From Streptomyces sp. NBC_01232 (GTDB lineage Bacteria; Actinomycetota; Actinomycetes; Streptomycetales; Streptomycetaceae), in NCBI RefSeq assembly GCF_035989885.1, contig NZ_CP108518.1, forward strand, positions 5,633,001 through 5,697,000: a stretch of DNA of 64,000 nucleotides, read 5' to 3'. The stretch's first letter is position 1. Every line of letters starts with the position of its first letter. Under the pieces are notes generated by a model. The model did no database searches and was not told the DNA's origin. It worked only from the letters and a program-made list of their open reading frames with translations. Position numbers and translations under genes: made by a program. Shown piece by piece: positions 43,122 to 50,958 of the stretch.

Positions 43122-43763
43122 ATGAGTTCTCAGGTTCGTGGCGGGACCAGATGGAAGCGCTTCGCGCTCGTCATGGTGCCGAGCATCGCGGCCACGGCCG
43201 CGGTCGGTGTGGGTCTGGCGCAGGGCGCCCTCGCGGCGTCGTTCAGCGTCTCCGGCCAGGACTTCAAGGTCTCGGCCGACAAGCTCGATGGTCAGAACCT
43301 CATCCAGTACGGCGGTATCGCCGAGGGGCACGACCTCAAGGGCAACCCGCAGCACCACCCGGTCACCATCTCCGGGTTCAGCAACGCCAAGATCACCAAC
43401 ATGTGCCAGTCCCTGGTCACCCCGACTCCGCTGGGCCCCATCACGCTCCAGCTGAAGACCGGTCACAAGGGCACCCCGGCCGAGGCCAGCAACATCTACC
43501 TGGATGTGGCCGAGCTCGACACCGACGCCGAGTTCACCAACCTGGACATCGGTGTCGCGGTCGGCGACGCGAGCCACAAGACCAAGCCGCAGGCCGGCAC
43601 GGTCGCCAGCCCGTACGCGTTCTCGCAGCGCGCCGACCGGGCCATCCTGACGAACGTGAAGCAGAAGGCGTGGGCCACCACGGCGGGCACCTTCAAGCTG
43701 CCCAACCTGAAGCTGCGCCTGATGGGCGGCGACCAGCCGTGCTACCAGGACATCAAGGACTGA
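43122..43763 (+). CDS. DUF6230 secreted protein
   Basis: A 213-residue exported protein. The signal peptide is WKRFALVMVPSIAATAAVGVGLAQGALAASFSV. The mature part (GQDFKVSADKLDGQNLIQYGGIAEGHDLKGNPQHHPVTISGFSNAKITNMCQSLVTPTPLGPITLQL) is predicted all-beta, with two cysteines (CQS and QPCYQD) able to pair. It belongs to the DUF6230 family, which some databases mislabel cholesterol esterase. I see no catalytic triad. ATG 43122 has GGAGGA 6 nt upstream. It is the first gene of a three-gene unit with DUF6114 and a long secreted protein. The role is unknown. Confidence 0.83.
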   Translation: MSSQVRGGTRWKRFALVMVPSIAATAAVGVGLAQGALAASFSVSGQDFKVSADKLDGQNLIQYGGIAEGHDLKGNPQHHPVTISGFSNAKITNMCQSLVTPTPLGPITLQLKTGHKGTPAEASNIYLDVAELDTDAEFTNLDIGVAVGDASHKTKPQAGTVASPYAFSQRADRAILTNVKQKAWATTAGTFKLPNLKLRLMGGDQPCYQDIKD

Positions 43764-43868
43764 CGTCCCGGTGCTTGACCGGACGGGCGGGCGGCGGCAG
43801 CCGTCGCCGGCCGCCCCTCCGGGCTCCACAGATTTCTCCGTACCACCGTTTCCAGGGAGCTGTTGTCC

Positions 43869-44456
43869 ATGAACCCCCAGGCCCCGGTTTACGTTCGCGC
43901 AGAAGACGACGCCTGGCCCACCGTGGCGTATTACCACTTCCATGCCTGGCGCGGTCGCCGTCCCTTCTGGGCCGGGCTGTTCACGCTCCTCGGTGGATTC
44001 CCGATCGCTTACTTCCCTTACGCGGACCTCCGGCTGGGCAACGTCAGCCTCGCGATGGCCACCACGGGCGGCGCGGGCGCACTGATCATCGGTGTACTGC
44101 TGATCACGCTGGGCCTGGCCCTCTGGTTCCAGGAGACCATCCGCGTCTTCGCCGGCGTGGCCGCGATCCTGCTCGCCCTGGTCTCGATCCCGGTGTCCAA
44201 CCTCGGCGGTTTCTTCATCGGCTTCACCTTCTCCATGGTCGGCGGCGCTCTCGCCCTGGCCTGGGCGCCGGGTCAGCCGGCGGAGGAGACCGAGGAGCCG
44301 ACGGCCGAACAGCACCCGGGTCCGGTCGCCCTGAGCAAGGCGGACGTGACGGCGGACATGGGAACCCAGGACATCCCGGGTCCTCGTGACACGGAGACGG
44401 CATACGCGAGCGAGACGACTGCCCACGCCGATGGCGGGAGGAACAGTGCGGGGTGA
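43869..44456 (+). CDS. DUF6114 membrane protein
   Basis: A 195-residue protein. A cytosolic start (NPQAPVYVRAEDDAWPTVAYYHFHAWRGRRPF) is followed by four helices (FWAGLFTLLGGFPIAYFPY, MATTGGAGALIIGVLLITLGLAL, FAGVAAILLALVSIPVS, GFFIGFTFSMVGGALALAWA), and then an acidic hydrophilic tail. This is the DUF6114 layout, regularly found next to DUF6230. ATG 43869 follows GGGAG at 10 nt. TTG 43863 is an alternative start. It overlaps the next gene by 11 nt, so the two are coupled. It may anchor the secreted products of its neighbours. Confidence 0.82.
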   Translation: MNPQAPVYVRAEDDAWPTVAYYHFHAWRGRRPFWAGLFTLLGGFPIAYFPYADLRLGNVSLAMATTGGAGALIIGVLLITLGLALWFQETIRVFAGVAAILLALVSIPVSNLGGFFIGFTFSMVGGALALAWAPGQPAEETEEPTAEQHPGPVALSKADVTADMGTQDIPGPRDTETAYASETTAHADGGRNSAG

Positions 44457-45708
44457 CGAGACGCAGCGGGGCGTGGCCCCAGGCGCAGGGTCCCGTGTAG
44501 TGAAGGGGCCGCGGCACGCGGCGCCCAGGAAGTCGCTGCTGAACAAGATCCAGATACCCGTCGGCAAGACGATGGCGCTCGCGGCGATGCCGACGGCCGT
44601 GTTCGTCGGGATGGGAATGGCGCCGAAGCTGGCGGTCGCCGACGACAAGGAGATCCCCTTCGCGCCCGGCCCGTGTGTGACACGGTCCGACGAACCCGCG
44701 GAGACCGAGTCGAAGTCCCCGTCCCCCACGCCTTCGACGACGCCCTCGCCGAGTACGTCGCCCAGTGCGACGCCCTCGCCGTCCGCGTCCGCGAAGTCGA
44801 AGCCGAGCCCGTCCCCGTCGGCGACCAAGCCCGCGGCGACGAAGGAGGCCGCTCCGGCCCCGACGCCGTCGGCGGACACGCCGAAGACCACGAACCCGCT
44901 GGACCCGCTGGGCCTCGGCGACAAGCTCAAGGACCTCGTCGACGAACTCGGCAGGCCCCTCAAGGACGCGAAGGCGACGGCGACCCCGACGCCCACGCCC
45001 ACCCCCTCCGGCACCGCCACGCCCACCCCGGCTCCGGACCCGGCCGCGGACGCGATCCGCGAAGCGGCGAAGAAGGCCGGCGTCGACGTCAAGGAACTGT
45101 CCGACGAGGTCAAGAAGACCGAGAAGGACCCCAAGGACGAGACGGGCGAGGCCGACGACAAGGCCAAGGACGAGGACAAGGCCAAGGACGAGGAGAAGAA
45201 GGACGCGGACGGGAAGCAGCCCTTCCCGTGCCCGACCTACGACGCCAAGGCCCTGGCCGACGCCGAACTGGAGCAGGGCGTCCCGCTCCTGCCGGACGAG
45301 CCCTGGTACCTCGACAGCTCCCTGCTGACCCTCTACGGCCTGGACTACCACGGCATCGTCGAGGTGAAGACGGGCAGCGGCAAGACCAAGAAGGTCCTGA
45401 AGTTCACGGCGGACTCGCTGGACATCAAGGACCTGTACCAGACGGTCGGCACGTCGGGGAACGTCGCCCACCTGAAGTCGCGTCCGGGCTCCACGTCCAA
45501 GATCCGCGGCGGCACGGTGACGATGTACACCGAGAGCCTCAAGGGGAACCTGTTCGGTCTGATCCCGATCGAGTTCACCCCGAACAGCCCGCCGCCCCTG
45601 AACGTCCCCTTCGCGTTCTTCACGGACGTCAAGGTCGTCCAGGCCGGCCAGTTCGGCGGCACCCTCACGGTGCCGGGCCTGAAGAACTACATCGGCCCGC
45701 CGGAGTAG
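44446..45708 (+). CDS. Secreted protein with Pro/Ser/Thr- and Asp/Lys-rich linkers
   Basis: A 420-residue exported protein. After a basic 45-residue start comes a hydrophobic signal or anchor (VGKTMALAAMPTAVFVGMGMAPKLAVADD). A Ser/Pro/Thr stretch follows (about 80-150), then a second Pro/Thr repeat, then an Asp/Lys/Glu-rich charged run (about 205-260). The C-terminal domain of about 160 residues (LYGLDYHGIVEVKTGSGKTKKVLKFTADSLDIKDLYQTV ... FFTDVKVVQAGQFGGTLTVPGL) resembles the beta-rich fold of the DUF6230 protein two genes upstream. GTG 44446 has GGGAGGA upstream. It looks like a wall-spanning surface protein. Function unknown. Confidence 0.8.
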   Translation: MRGDETQRGVAPGAGSRVVKGPRHAAPRKSLLNKIQIPVGKTMALAAMPTAVFVGMGMAPKLAVADDKEIPFAPGPCVTRSDEPAETESKSPSPTPSTTPSPSTSPSATPSPSASAKSKPSPSPSATKPAATKEAAPAPTPSADTPKTTNPLDPLGLGDKLKDLVDELGRPLKDAKATATPTPTPTPSGTATPTPAPDPAADAIREAAKKAGVDVKELSDEVKKTEKDPKDETGEADDKAKDEDKAKDEEKKDADGKQPFPCPTYDAKALADAELEQGVPLLPDEPWYLDSSLLTLYGLDYHGIVEVKTGSGKTKKVLKFTADSLDIKDLYQTVGTSGNVAHLKSRPGSTSKIRGGTVTMYTESLKGNLFGLIPIEFTPNSPPPLNVPFAFFTDVKVVQAGQFGGTLTVPGLKNYIGPPE

Positions 45709-45733
45709 TCCCGCACCGGGCACACGCGAAAAC

Positions 45734-45777
45734 GCCGAGGGCGGCACCCCGCATCACTGCGGGGTGCCGCCCTCGGC
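45734..45777. terminator. Bidirectional hairpin terminator
   Basis: The two 20-bp arms are perfectly complementary (GCCGAGGGCGGC... / ...GCCGCCCTCGGC) around the loop TCAC. They lie between the convergent secreted-protein gene and pyk. A short A-run precedes it on the plus strand, which reads as a T-run for pyk. Confidence 0.9.
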
Positions 45778-45810
45778 CTCTGTGCGGCAGAGTAGGTGCG
45801 GCGGGCGACG

Positions 45811-47241
45811 TCAGTCGCGGGTGTCGCCGCCCAGGTGGTGGACCCGGACCATGTTGGTGGTGCCCGGGACGCCGGGGGGCGAGCCGGCGGTGATGATCAT
45901 GGTGTCGCCCTGGTTGTAGCGGCCCAGCTTGAGCAGCTCGCCGTCCACCAGGTCGACCATCGCGTCGGTGGTGTCCACGTGCGGGACGATGTAGGACTCG
46001 ACGCCCCAGCTCAGCGTGAGCTGGTTGCGGGTGTTGACGTCGGTGGTGAAGGCCAGGATCGGCTGGGTGACGCGGTAGCGCGACAGCCGGCGGGCGGTGT
46101 CCCCGGACTGGGTGAAGGCGATGAGCGCCTGGCCGTCGAGGAAGTCCGCGATCTCGCACGCCGCACGGGCGACGGAGCCGCCCTGGGTACGCGGCTTCTT
46201 GCCCTGGACCAGCGGCTGGAGGCCCTTGGAGAGGAGCTCCTCCTCGGCCGCCGTGACGATCTTCGACATCGTCTTGACGGTCTCGATCGGGTAGGCGCCG
46301 ACCGAGGACTCGGCCGAGAGCATGACCGCGTCCGCGCCGTCGAGGATCGCATTGGCGACGTCGGACGCCTCCGCGCGCGTCGGGCGGGAGTTGGTGATCA
46401 TCGACTCCATCATCTGGGTCGCGACGATCACCGGCTTGGCGTTGCGGCGGCACATCTCGATGAGCCGCTTCTGGACCATCGGGACCTTCTCGAGCGGGTA
46501 CTCGACGGCCAGGTCGCCACGGGCCACCATGACCGCGTCGAAGGCGTCCACGACGGCCGCCATGTTCTCGACGGCCTGCGGCTTCTCGACCTTGGCGATG
46601 ACGGGGACCCGGCGGCCCTCCTCGTCCATCACCTTGTGGACGTCCTTGACGTCGTTGGCGTCGCGGACGAAGGACAGCGCGACCATGTCGCAGCCCATCC
46701 GCAGAGCGAAGCGGAGGTCGTCGACGTCCTTCTCCGACAGGGCGGGGACGTTCACGGCGGCACCCGGCAGGTTGATGCCCTTGTGGTCCGAGATGACACC
46801 GCCCTCGATGACGATGGTCCGCACCCGCGGGCCCTCGACCTCGGTCACCCGCAGTTCGACGTTGCCGTCGTTGATCAGGATCTGGTCACCCTTGGCGACA
46901 TCGCCCGGGAGGCCCTTGTAGGTGGTTCCGCAGATGGACTTGTCGCCCGGGACGTCCTCGGTGGTGATGGTGAACTCGTCACCGCGCACCAGCTCGACGG
47001 GACCCTCGGCGAAGGTCTCCAGACGGATCTTCGGCCCCTGGAGGTCGGCAAGGACGCCGACGGCGCGCCCGGTGTCCTCGGAGACCTGCCGGACGCGGTC
47101 GTACCGCTCCTGGTGTTCTGCCTGGGACCCGTGGCTGAAGTTGAATCGGGCCACGTTCATACCTGCCTCGATGAGCGCTTTCAGCTGCTCATACGAGTCG
47201 ACGGCGGGGCCCAGCGTGCAGACAATTTTGGAACGGCGCAT
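45811..47241 (-). CDS. pyk: Pyruvate kinase
   Basis: A 476-residue glycolytic enzyme that makes pyruvate and ATP from phosphoenolpyruvate. The start is RRSKIVCTLGPAVDSYEQL. GMNVARFNFSHGSQAEHQ gives K/R and nucleotide contacts, and the active-site block is VPVIAKVEKPQAVENMAAVVDAFDAVMVARGDLAVEYPLEKVPMVQK. The C-terminal allosteric domain is complete (PILAFTTDVNTRNQLTLSWGVES). A TAGGAT box (47248-47253) ends 6 nt before ATG 47241 with no ribosome site, so the mRNA is probably leaderless. From memory, this is the S. coelicolor SCO5423 position. It is followed by a 20-bp-arm terminator. Confidence 0.95.
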   Translation of the reverse strand: MRRSKIVCTLGPAVDSYEQLKALIEAGMNVARFNFSHGSQAEHQERYDRVRQVSEDTGRAVGVLADLQGPKIRLETFAEGPVELVRGDEFTITTEDVPGDKSICGTTYKGLPGDVAKGDQILINDGNVELRVTEVEGPRVRTIVIEGGVISDHKGINLPGAAVNVPALSEKDVDDLRFALRMGCDMVALSFVRDANDVKDVHKVMDEEGRRVPVIAKVEKPQAVENMAAVVDAFDAVMVARGDLAVEYPLEKVPMVQKRLIEMCRRNAKPVIVATQMMESMITNSRPTRAEASDVANAILDGADAVMLSAESSVGAYPIETVKTMSKIVTAAEEELLSKGLQPLVQGKKPRTQGGSVARAACEIADFLDGQALIAFTQSGDTARRLSRYRVTQPILAFTTDVNTRNQLTLSWGVESYIVPHVDTTDAMVDLVDGELLKLGRYNQGDTMIITAGSPPGVPGTTNMVRVHHLGGDTRD

Positions 47242-47247
47242 GACTGG

Positions 47248-47281
47248 ATCCTATCGGTTTGTTTCGTAGCGGAATATTCCG
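47248..47281 (-). promoter_or_regulatory. pyk promoter with 12-bp palindrome on its -35 region
   Basis: On the minus strand TAGGAT (47248-47253) lies 6 nt before the pyk ATG. The perfect palindrome CGGAATATTCCG (47270-47281) covers the place where the -35 hexamer would lie (about 47271-47276). A regulator bound to it would compete with RNA polymerase. Confidence 0.5.
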
Positions 47282-47302
47282 TCTGGTGGAAACTCCAAGT
47301 GA

Positions 47303-48517
47303 CTACTGAGTAACCAGCGCATACGCCTGGGTGGCGATCTCCAGTTCCTCATCCGTGGGGACCACCGCCACCGCCACGCGGGCGCCCCGGGCCGAGATCA
47401 GCCGGGGCTCGCCGGAGCGCACCGCATTGGCCTCCGGGTCCAGCGACAGGCCCAGCCCGGCCAGGCCGTCGAGGGCCGCTTCCCGCACCTGGTGGGCGTT
47501 CTCGCCGACCCCGGCCGTGAAGGTCACCGCGTCCACCCGCCCGAGCACCGCCGAGTAGGCCCCGATGTACTTCTTCAGCCGGTGGACGTACGCGGCGAAG
47601 GCGAGGCTCGCCGCCTCGTCGCCCTCGCCCGCCCGCCGCAGCACCTCGCGCATGTCGTTGTCGCCGCACATGCCCAGCAGACCGCTCTTCTTGTTCAGGA
47701 GCGAATCGATCTCATCCACCGAGAAGCCCGCCACCCGCGCCAGGTGGAAGACGACCGCCGGATCGAGATCGCCCGAACGGGTTCCCATGACCAGGCCCTC
47801 CAGCGGGGTCAGGCCCATCGACGTCTCCACGCACACCCCGCCCCGCACGGCCGACGCGGAGGCGCCGTTGCCCAGGTGCAGCACGATCACGTTCACGTCC
47901 TCCACCGGCCTGCCGAGGAGGCGCGCCGTCGCCCGCGAGACGTAGGCGTGCGAGGTGCCGTGGAAGCCGTACCGCCGAATGGAGTACGCGTCGGCCGTCG
48001 CGGCGTCGATCGCGTACCGCGCCACGTACTCCGGCATCGTCGAGTGGAACGCGGTGTCGAAGACGGCGACCTGCGGAATGTCCGCGCGCAGCGTGCGGGC
48101 CACCTCGATGCCCGTCACGTTCGCCGGGTTGTGCAGCGGAGCCAGCGGGATCAGGTTCCGGATCTCCGCCAGCACCTCGTCGTCGATCACGGTCGGCTCG
48201 GTGAACCGCGTCCCGCCGTGCACGACCCGGTGCCCCACCGCCGCCAGTTCGGGGGAGTCCAGGCCCATACCGTCCGCGGCGAGCTCGGCCGCCACGGCCT
48301 TCAGCGCCGCCCCGTGGTCCGCGATCGGGCCGACCTGCTCGCGCCGGCCGCCGGCCGCGCCCGGACCCGCGAGCGGCTCGTGCACCAGCCGGGAAGCCTC
48401 CTCGCCGATGCGCTCCACCAGGCCCGAGGCGAGCCGGGAGCGGTCCGCCATGTCGAGGAGCTGGTACTTCACCGACGAGGAGCCGGAGTTGAGGACGAGT
48501 ACGCGCGATGCGGTCAC
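47303..48517 (-). CDS. ackA: Acetate kinase
   Basis: A 404-residue ASKHA-fold kinase that interconverts acetyl phosphate + ADP and acetate + ATP. VLVLNSGSSSVKYQLLD is the phosphate-binding loop, VGHRVVHGGTRFTEPTVID supplies substrate residues, and VFDTAFHSTMPEYVARYAI, RYGFHGTSHAYVS and HLGNGASASAVRGGVCVETSMGLTPLEGLVMGTRSGDLDP are family signatures. The GTG at 48517 follows AAGGAAAG. It lies 66 bp downstream of pta in the usual pta-ackA order and 61 bp before pyk. The three genes cover pyruvate formation and acetate overflow. Confidence 0.95.
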   Translation of the reverse strand: MTASRVLVLNSGSSSVKYQLLDMADRSRLASGLVERIGEEASRLVHEPLAGPGAAGGRREQVGPIADHGAALKAVAAELAADGMGLDSPELAAVGHRVVHGGTRFTEPTVIDDEVLAEIRNLIPLAPLHNPANVTGIEVARTLRADIPQVAVFDTAFHSTMPEYVARYAIDAATADAYSIRRYGFHGTSHAYVSRATARLLGRPVEDVNVIVLHLGNGASASAVRGGVCVETSMGLTPLEGLVMGTRSGDLDPAVVFHLARVAGFSVDEIDSLLNKKSGLLGMCGDNDMREVLRRAGEGDEAASLAFAAYVHRLKKYIGAYSAVLGRVDAVTFTAGVGENAHQVREAALDGLAGLGLSLDPEANAVRSGEPRLISARGARVAVAVVPTDEELEIATQAYALVTQ

Positions 48518-48540
48518 GATGCAGGTCTTTCCTTGTCGCG

Positions 48541-48580
48541 GGTGGTGAGGGAGGGAAGGGAGGGGAGGGGAGGGGAGGGC
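48541..48580. other. Purine-rich G-tract between pta and ackA
   Basis: The plus strand reads as seven or more runs of 3-4 G separated by single A or T (GGGAGGGAAGGGAGGGGAGG and on). It lies within the 66-bp pta-ackA gap, just upstream of ackA. The pta-ackA mRNA carries the C-rich complement, so any quadruplex would form on the template DNA strand. Confidence 0.6.
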
Positions 48581-48583
48581 GAA

Positions 48584-50734
48584 TCAGGCGGTGGTCGCGG
48601 GCCCCGGCGCCGGTGTGCCCTGCGCCTGGATCGCGGTGATGGCAACGGTGGTGACGATGTCCTGGACCAGAGCACCGCGTGACAGGTCGTTGACCGGCTT
48701 GCGCAGGCCCTGGAGCACCGGGCCGACCGCCACCGCACCCGCCGACCGCTGCACGGCCTTGTAGGTGTTGTTGCCCGTGTTGAGGTCCGGGAAGATCAGC
48801 ACCGTCGCGCGGCCGGCCACCTGGGACCCGGGCAGCTTCGTCGCGGCGACCGAGGGCTCCACGGCCGCGTCGTACTGGATCGGCCCCTCGACGGCCAGGT
48901 CGGGACGCTGCTCGCGGACGAGCTCGGTGGCCTTGCGCACCTTGTCGACGTCCGCGCCGCTGCCGGAGGTGCCGGTGGAGTACGAGAGCATCGCGATCCG
49001 CGGCTCGACCCCGAAGGCGGCCGCGGTCGTGGCCGACTGGACGGCGATGTCGGCGAGCTGCTCGGCGTTCGGGTCCGGATTCACGGCGCAGTCGCCGTAG
49101 ACGAGGACCCGGTCGGCCAGGCACATGAAGAAGACCGAGGAGACGATGGACGTCTCGGGCCTGGCCCTCCCGTCGCCCGCCACCCCCCTGTCCGACGCGC
49201 TTCGCGCGGCTGCGTCGGTCTTGATGATCTCGAAGGCCGGGCGGATGGTCGCGGCGGTGGAGTGCACCGAACCGGAGACCATGCCGTCGGCCAGGCCGCG
49301 CTGGACCATCAGGGTGCCGAAGTAGTTGACGTCGGTGACCACGTCGCCCGCCAGCTCGACGGTCATGCCCTTGTGGGCGCGGACCTGGGCGTAGTACTCG
49401 GAGAAACCTTCCCGCAGCGGGGAGGTGGCGGGGTCGATGATCTGTGCGCCCGAGATGTCGAGGCCGAGGTCGCCGGCCTTCTTCAGGATCACCTGCTCGT
49501 CGCCCAGCAGGGTCAGGTCGCAGACCCCGCGGCGCAGCACCACGTCCGCGGCGCGCAGTACGCGCTCCTCCGTGCCCTCGGGCAGGACGACACGGCGGCG
49601 GTCCGAGCGTGCCCGCTCCAGCAGCTCGTGCTCGAACATCATCGGGGTGACGCGCTCGGAGCGGGACACCGACAGCAGACCGCGCAGCTCGCCGGTGTCC
49701 ACGTGCCGCTCGAACAGGCCGAGCGCGGTCTCCAGCTTGCGCGGGGTCGCGGAGTTCAACCGGCTCTGCAGCGAGAAGAGTTCGGCGGCGGTCGGGAAGC
49801 TGTTGCCGGCCACCGACACCACGGGCGTGCCCGGCGCCAGCTTGGAGGCCAGCGTCAGGATGTCCTTGCCGGGGCGCTCGTTCAGGGTGAGCAGCACACC
49901 GGCGATCGGCGGGGTGCCGGAGGTGTGCGCGGCCAGCGCGCCGATGACCAGGTCGGAGCGGTCGCCGGGGGTGACGACCAGGCAGCCGGGGGTCAGGGCG
50001 TTCAGGAAGTTCGGCAGCATGGCTCCGCCGAAGACGAAGTCCAGGGCATCGCGGGCCAGCCCGGCGTCGTCGCCGAGGAGCACCTCGCCGCCGAGCGCGC
50101 GGGTGATCTGGGCGACGGTCGGGGCGGAGAGCGACTTGTCGTCCGGCAGCACGTAGCAGGGCACGGGCAGCCGGGCGGCCAGTCGCTCGGCTATGACGTC
50201 GCGGTCCTCCGCGGCCACCCGGTTGACGACCATCGCGACGACGTGGCAGCCCAGGGTCTCGTAGGCGCGGTAGGCGTTGCGGGCCTCGGCGCGCACGGCC
50301 TCGGCGTGGTGCTTGGTGCCGCCCACGACGGGGACGACGACCGCGCCCAGCTCGTTGGCGAGGCGGGCGTTGAGCGCCAGCTCGTCGGGGAGGTTGGTCT
50401 CCGCGTAGTCGGTGCCGAGGACGAGCATGACCTCGTAGTCGCGGGCCACCCGGTGATAGCGGTCGACCAGCCGGGACACCAGTTCGTCGGTGCCCTTCTC
50501 GGCCAGGATCGCCGAGGCCTCCTGGTACGACATCCCGTAGGCCGTCGCGGCGTCCTGCTCGATCCGGTAGCGGGCCTTGAGGAGGTCGAAGAGCCGGTCC
50601 GGTGCGTCGTGCAGGAGCGGACGGTAGACGCCGACCCGCCCCGTCTGCCGGGTCAGCAGCTCCATGATCCCCAGCTCGACGACCTGCCGGCCGTCCCCCC
50701 GCTCGATACCGGTCACGTACACGCTGAGCGTCAC
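48584..50734 (-). CDS. pta: Phosphate acetyltransferase, long form
   Basis: A 716-residue enzyme that converts acetyl-CoA + phosphate to acetyl phosphate. An N-terminal P-loop-like domain (SVYVTGIERGDGRQVVELGIMELL), a central DRTGG domain (VATG..LLSV region) and the C-terminal catalytic domain (RARSDRRRVVLPEGTEERVLRAAD ... MLSYSTGTSGSGADVDKVRKAT) are all present. GTG 50734 follows GGAGAG. ATG 50752 is less likely. An extra stretch of about 18 residues (DAAARSASDRGVAGDGRA) sits between the conserved IIKT and VSSVFFM blocks, where other Pta proteins have only about six residues. The reading frame is intact. Confidence 0.94.
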   Translation of the reverse strand: MTLSVYVTGIERGDGRQVVELGIMELLTRQTGRVGVYRPLLHDAPDRLFDLLKARYRIEQDAATAYGMSYQEASAILAEKGTDELVSRLVDRYHRVARDYEVMLVLGTDYAETNLPDELALNARLANELGAVVVPVVGGTKHHAEAVRAEARNAYRAYETLGCHVVAMVVNRVAAEDRDVIAERLAARLPVPCYVLPDDKSLSAPTVAQITRALGGEVLLGDDAGLARDALDFVFGGAMLPNFLNALTPGCLVVTPGDRSDLVIGALAAHTSGTPPIAGVLLTLNERPGKDILTLASKLAPGTPVVSVAGNSFPTAAELFSLQSRLNSATPRKLETALGLFERHVDTGELRGLLSVSRSERVTPMMFEHELLERARSDRRRVVLPEGTEERVLRAADVVLRRGVCDLTLLGDEQVILKKAGDLGLDISGAQIIDPATSPLREGFSEYYAQVRAHKGMTVELAGDVVTDVNYFGTLMVQRGLADGMVSGSVHSTAATIRPAFEIIKTDAAARSASDRGVAGDGRARPETSIVSSVFFMCLADRVLVYGDCAVNPDPNAEQLADIAVQSATTAAAFGVEPRIAMLSYSTGTSGSGADVDKVRKATELVREQRPDLAVEGPIQYDAAVEPSVAATKLPGSQVAGRATVLIFPDLNTGNNTYKAVQRSAGAVAVGPVLQGLRKPVNDLSRGALVQDIVTTVAITAIQAQGTPAPGPATTA

Positions 50735-50785
50735 GCCCGCTCTCCGTCCCATGCTGTGAGTGTCATTTTGGTCTGGCTCGACCCC

Positions 50786-50814
50786 TTGACAATACCTCTG
50801 TCAATGGATAGGGC
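50786..50814 (+). promoter_or_regulatory. Predicted pfkA promoter with overlapping inverted repeat
   Basis: TTGACA (50786-50791) and TAGGGC (50809-50814) are 17 bp apart, a good vegetative promoter. The -35 box is also the left half of TTGACA-7 bp-TGTCAA (50786-50804), a candidate repressor site. It lies between divergent pta and pfkA, 145 bp before the pfkA start. Confidence 0.55.
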
Positions 50815-50958
50815 GCTCTCCGGAAAAAGGCCTGGCCGGGGCGGCCGAAAGGCCTTCGGGGCGGAGCAGCCGAAAACGCGCGGCACCCCGGGCCCGTGGA
50901 ACAATCGGACAGGCTTCACCATTACGCCCTTCATATGGACGGCAGGAGACACAGCACG

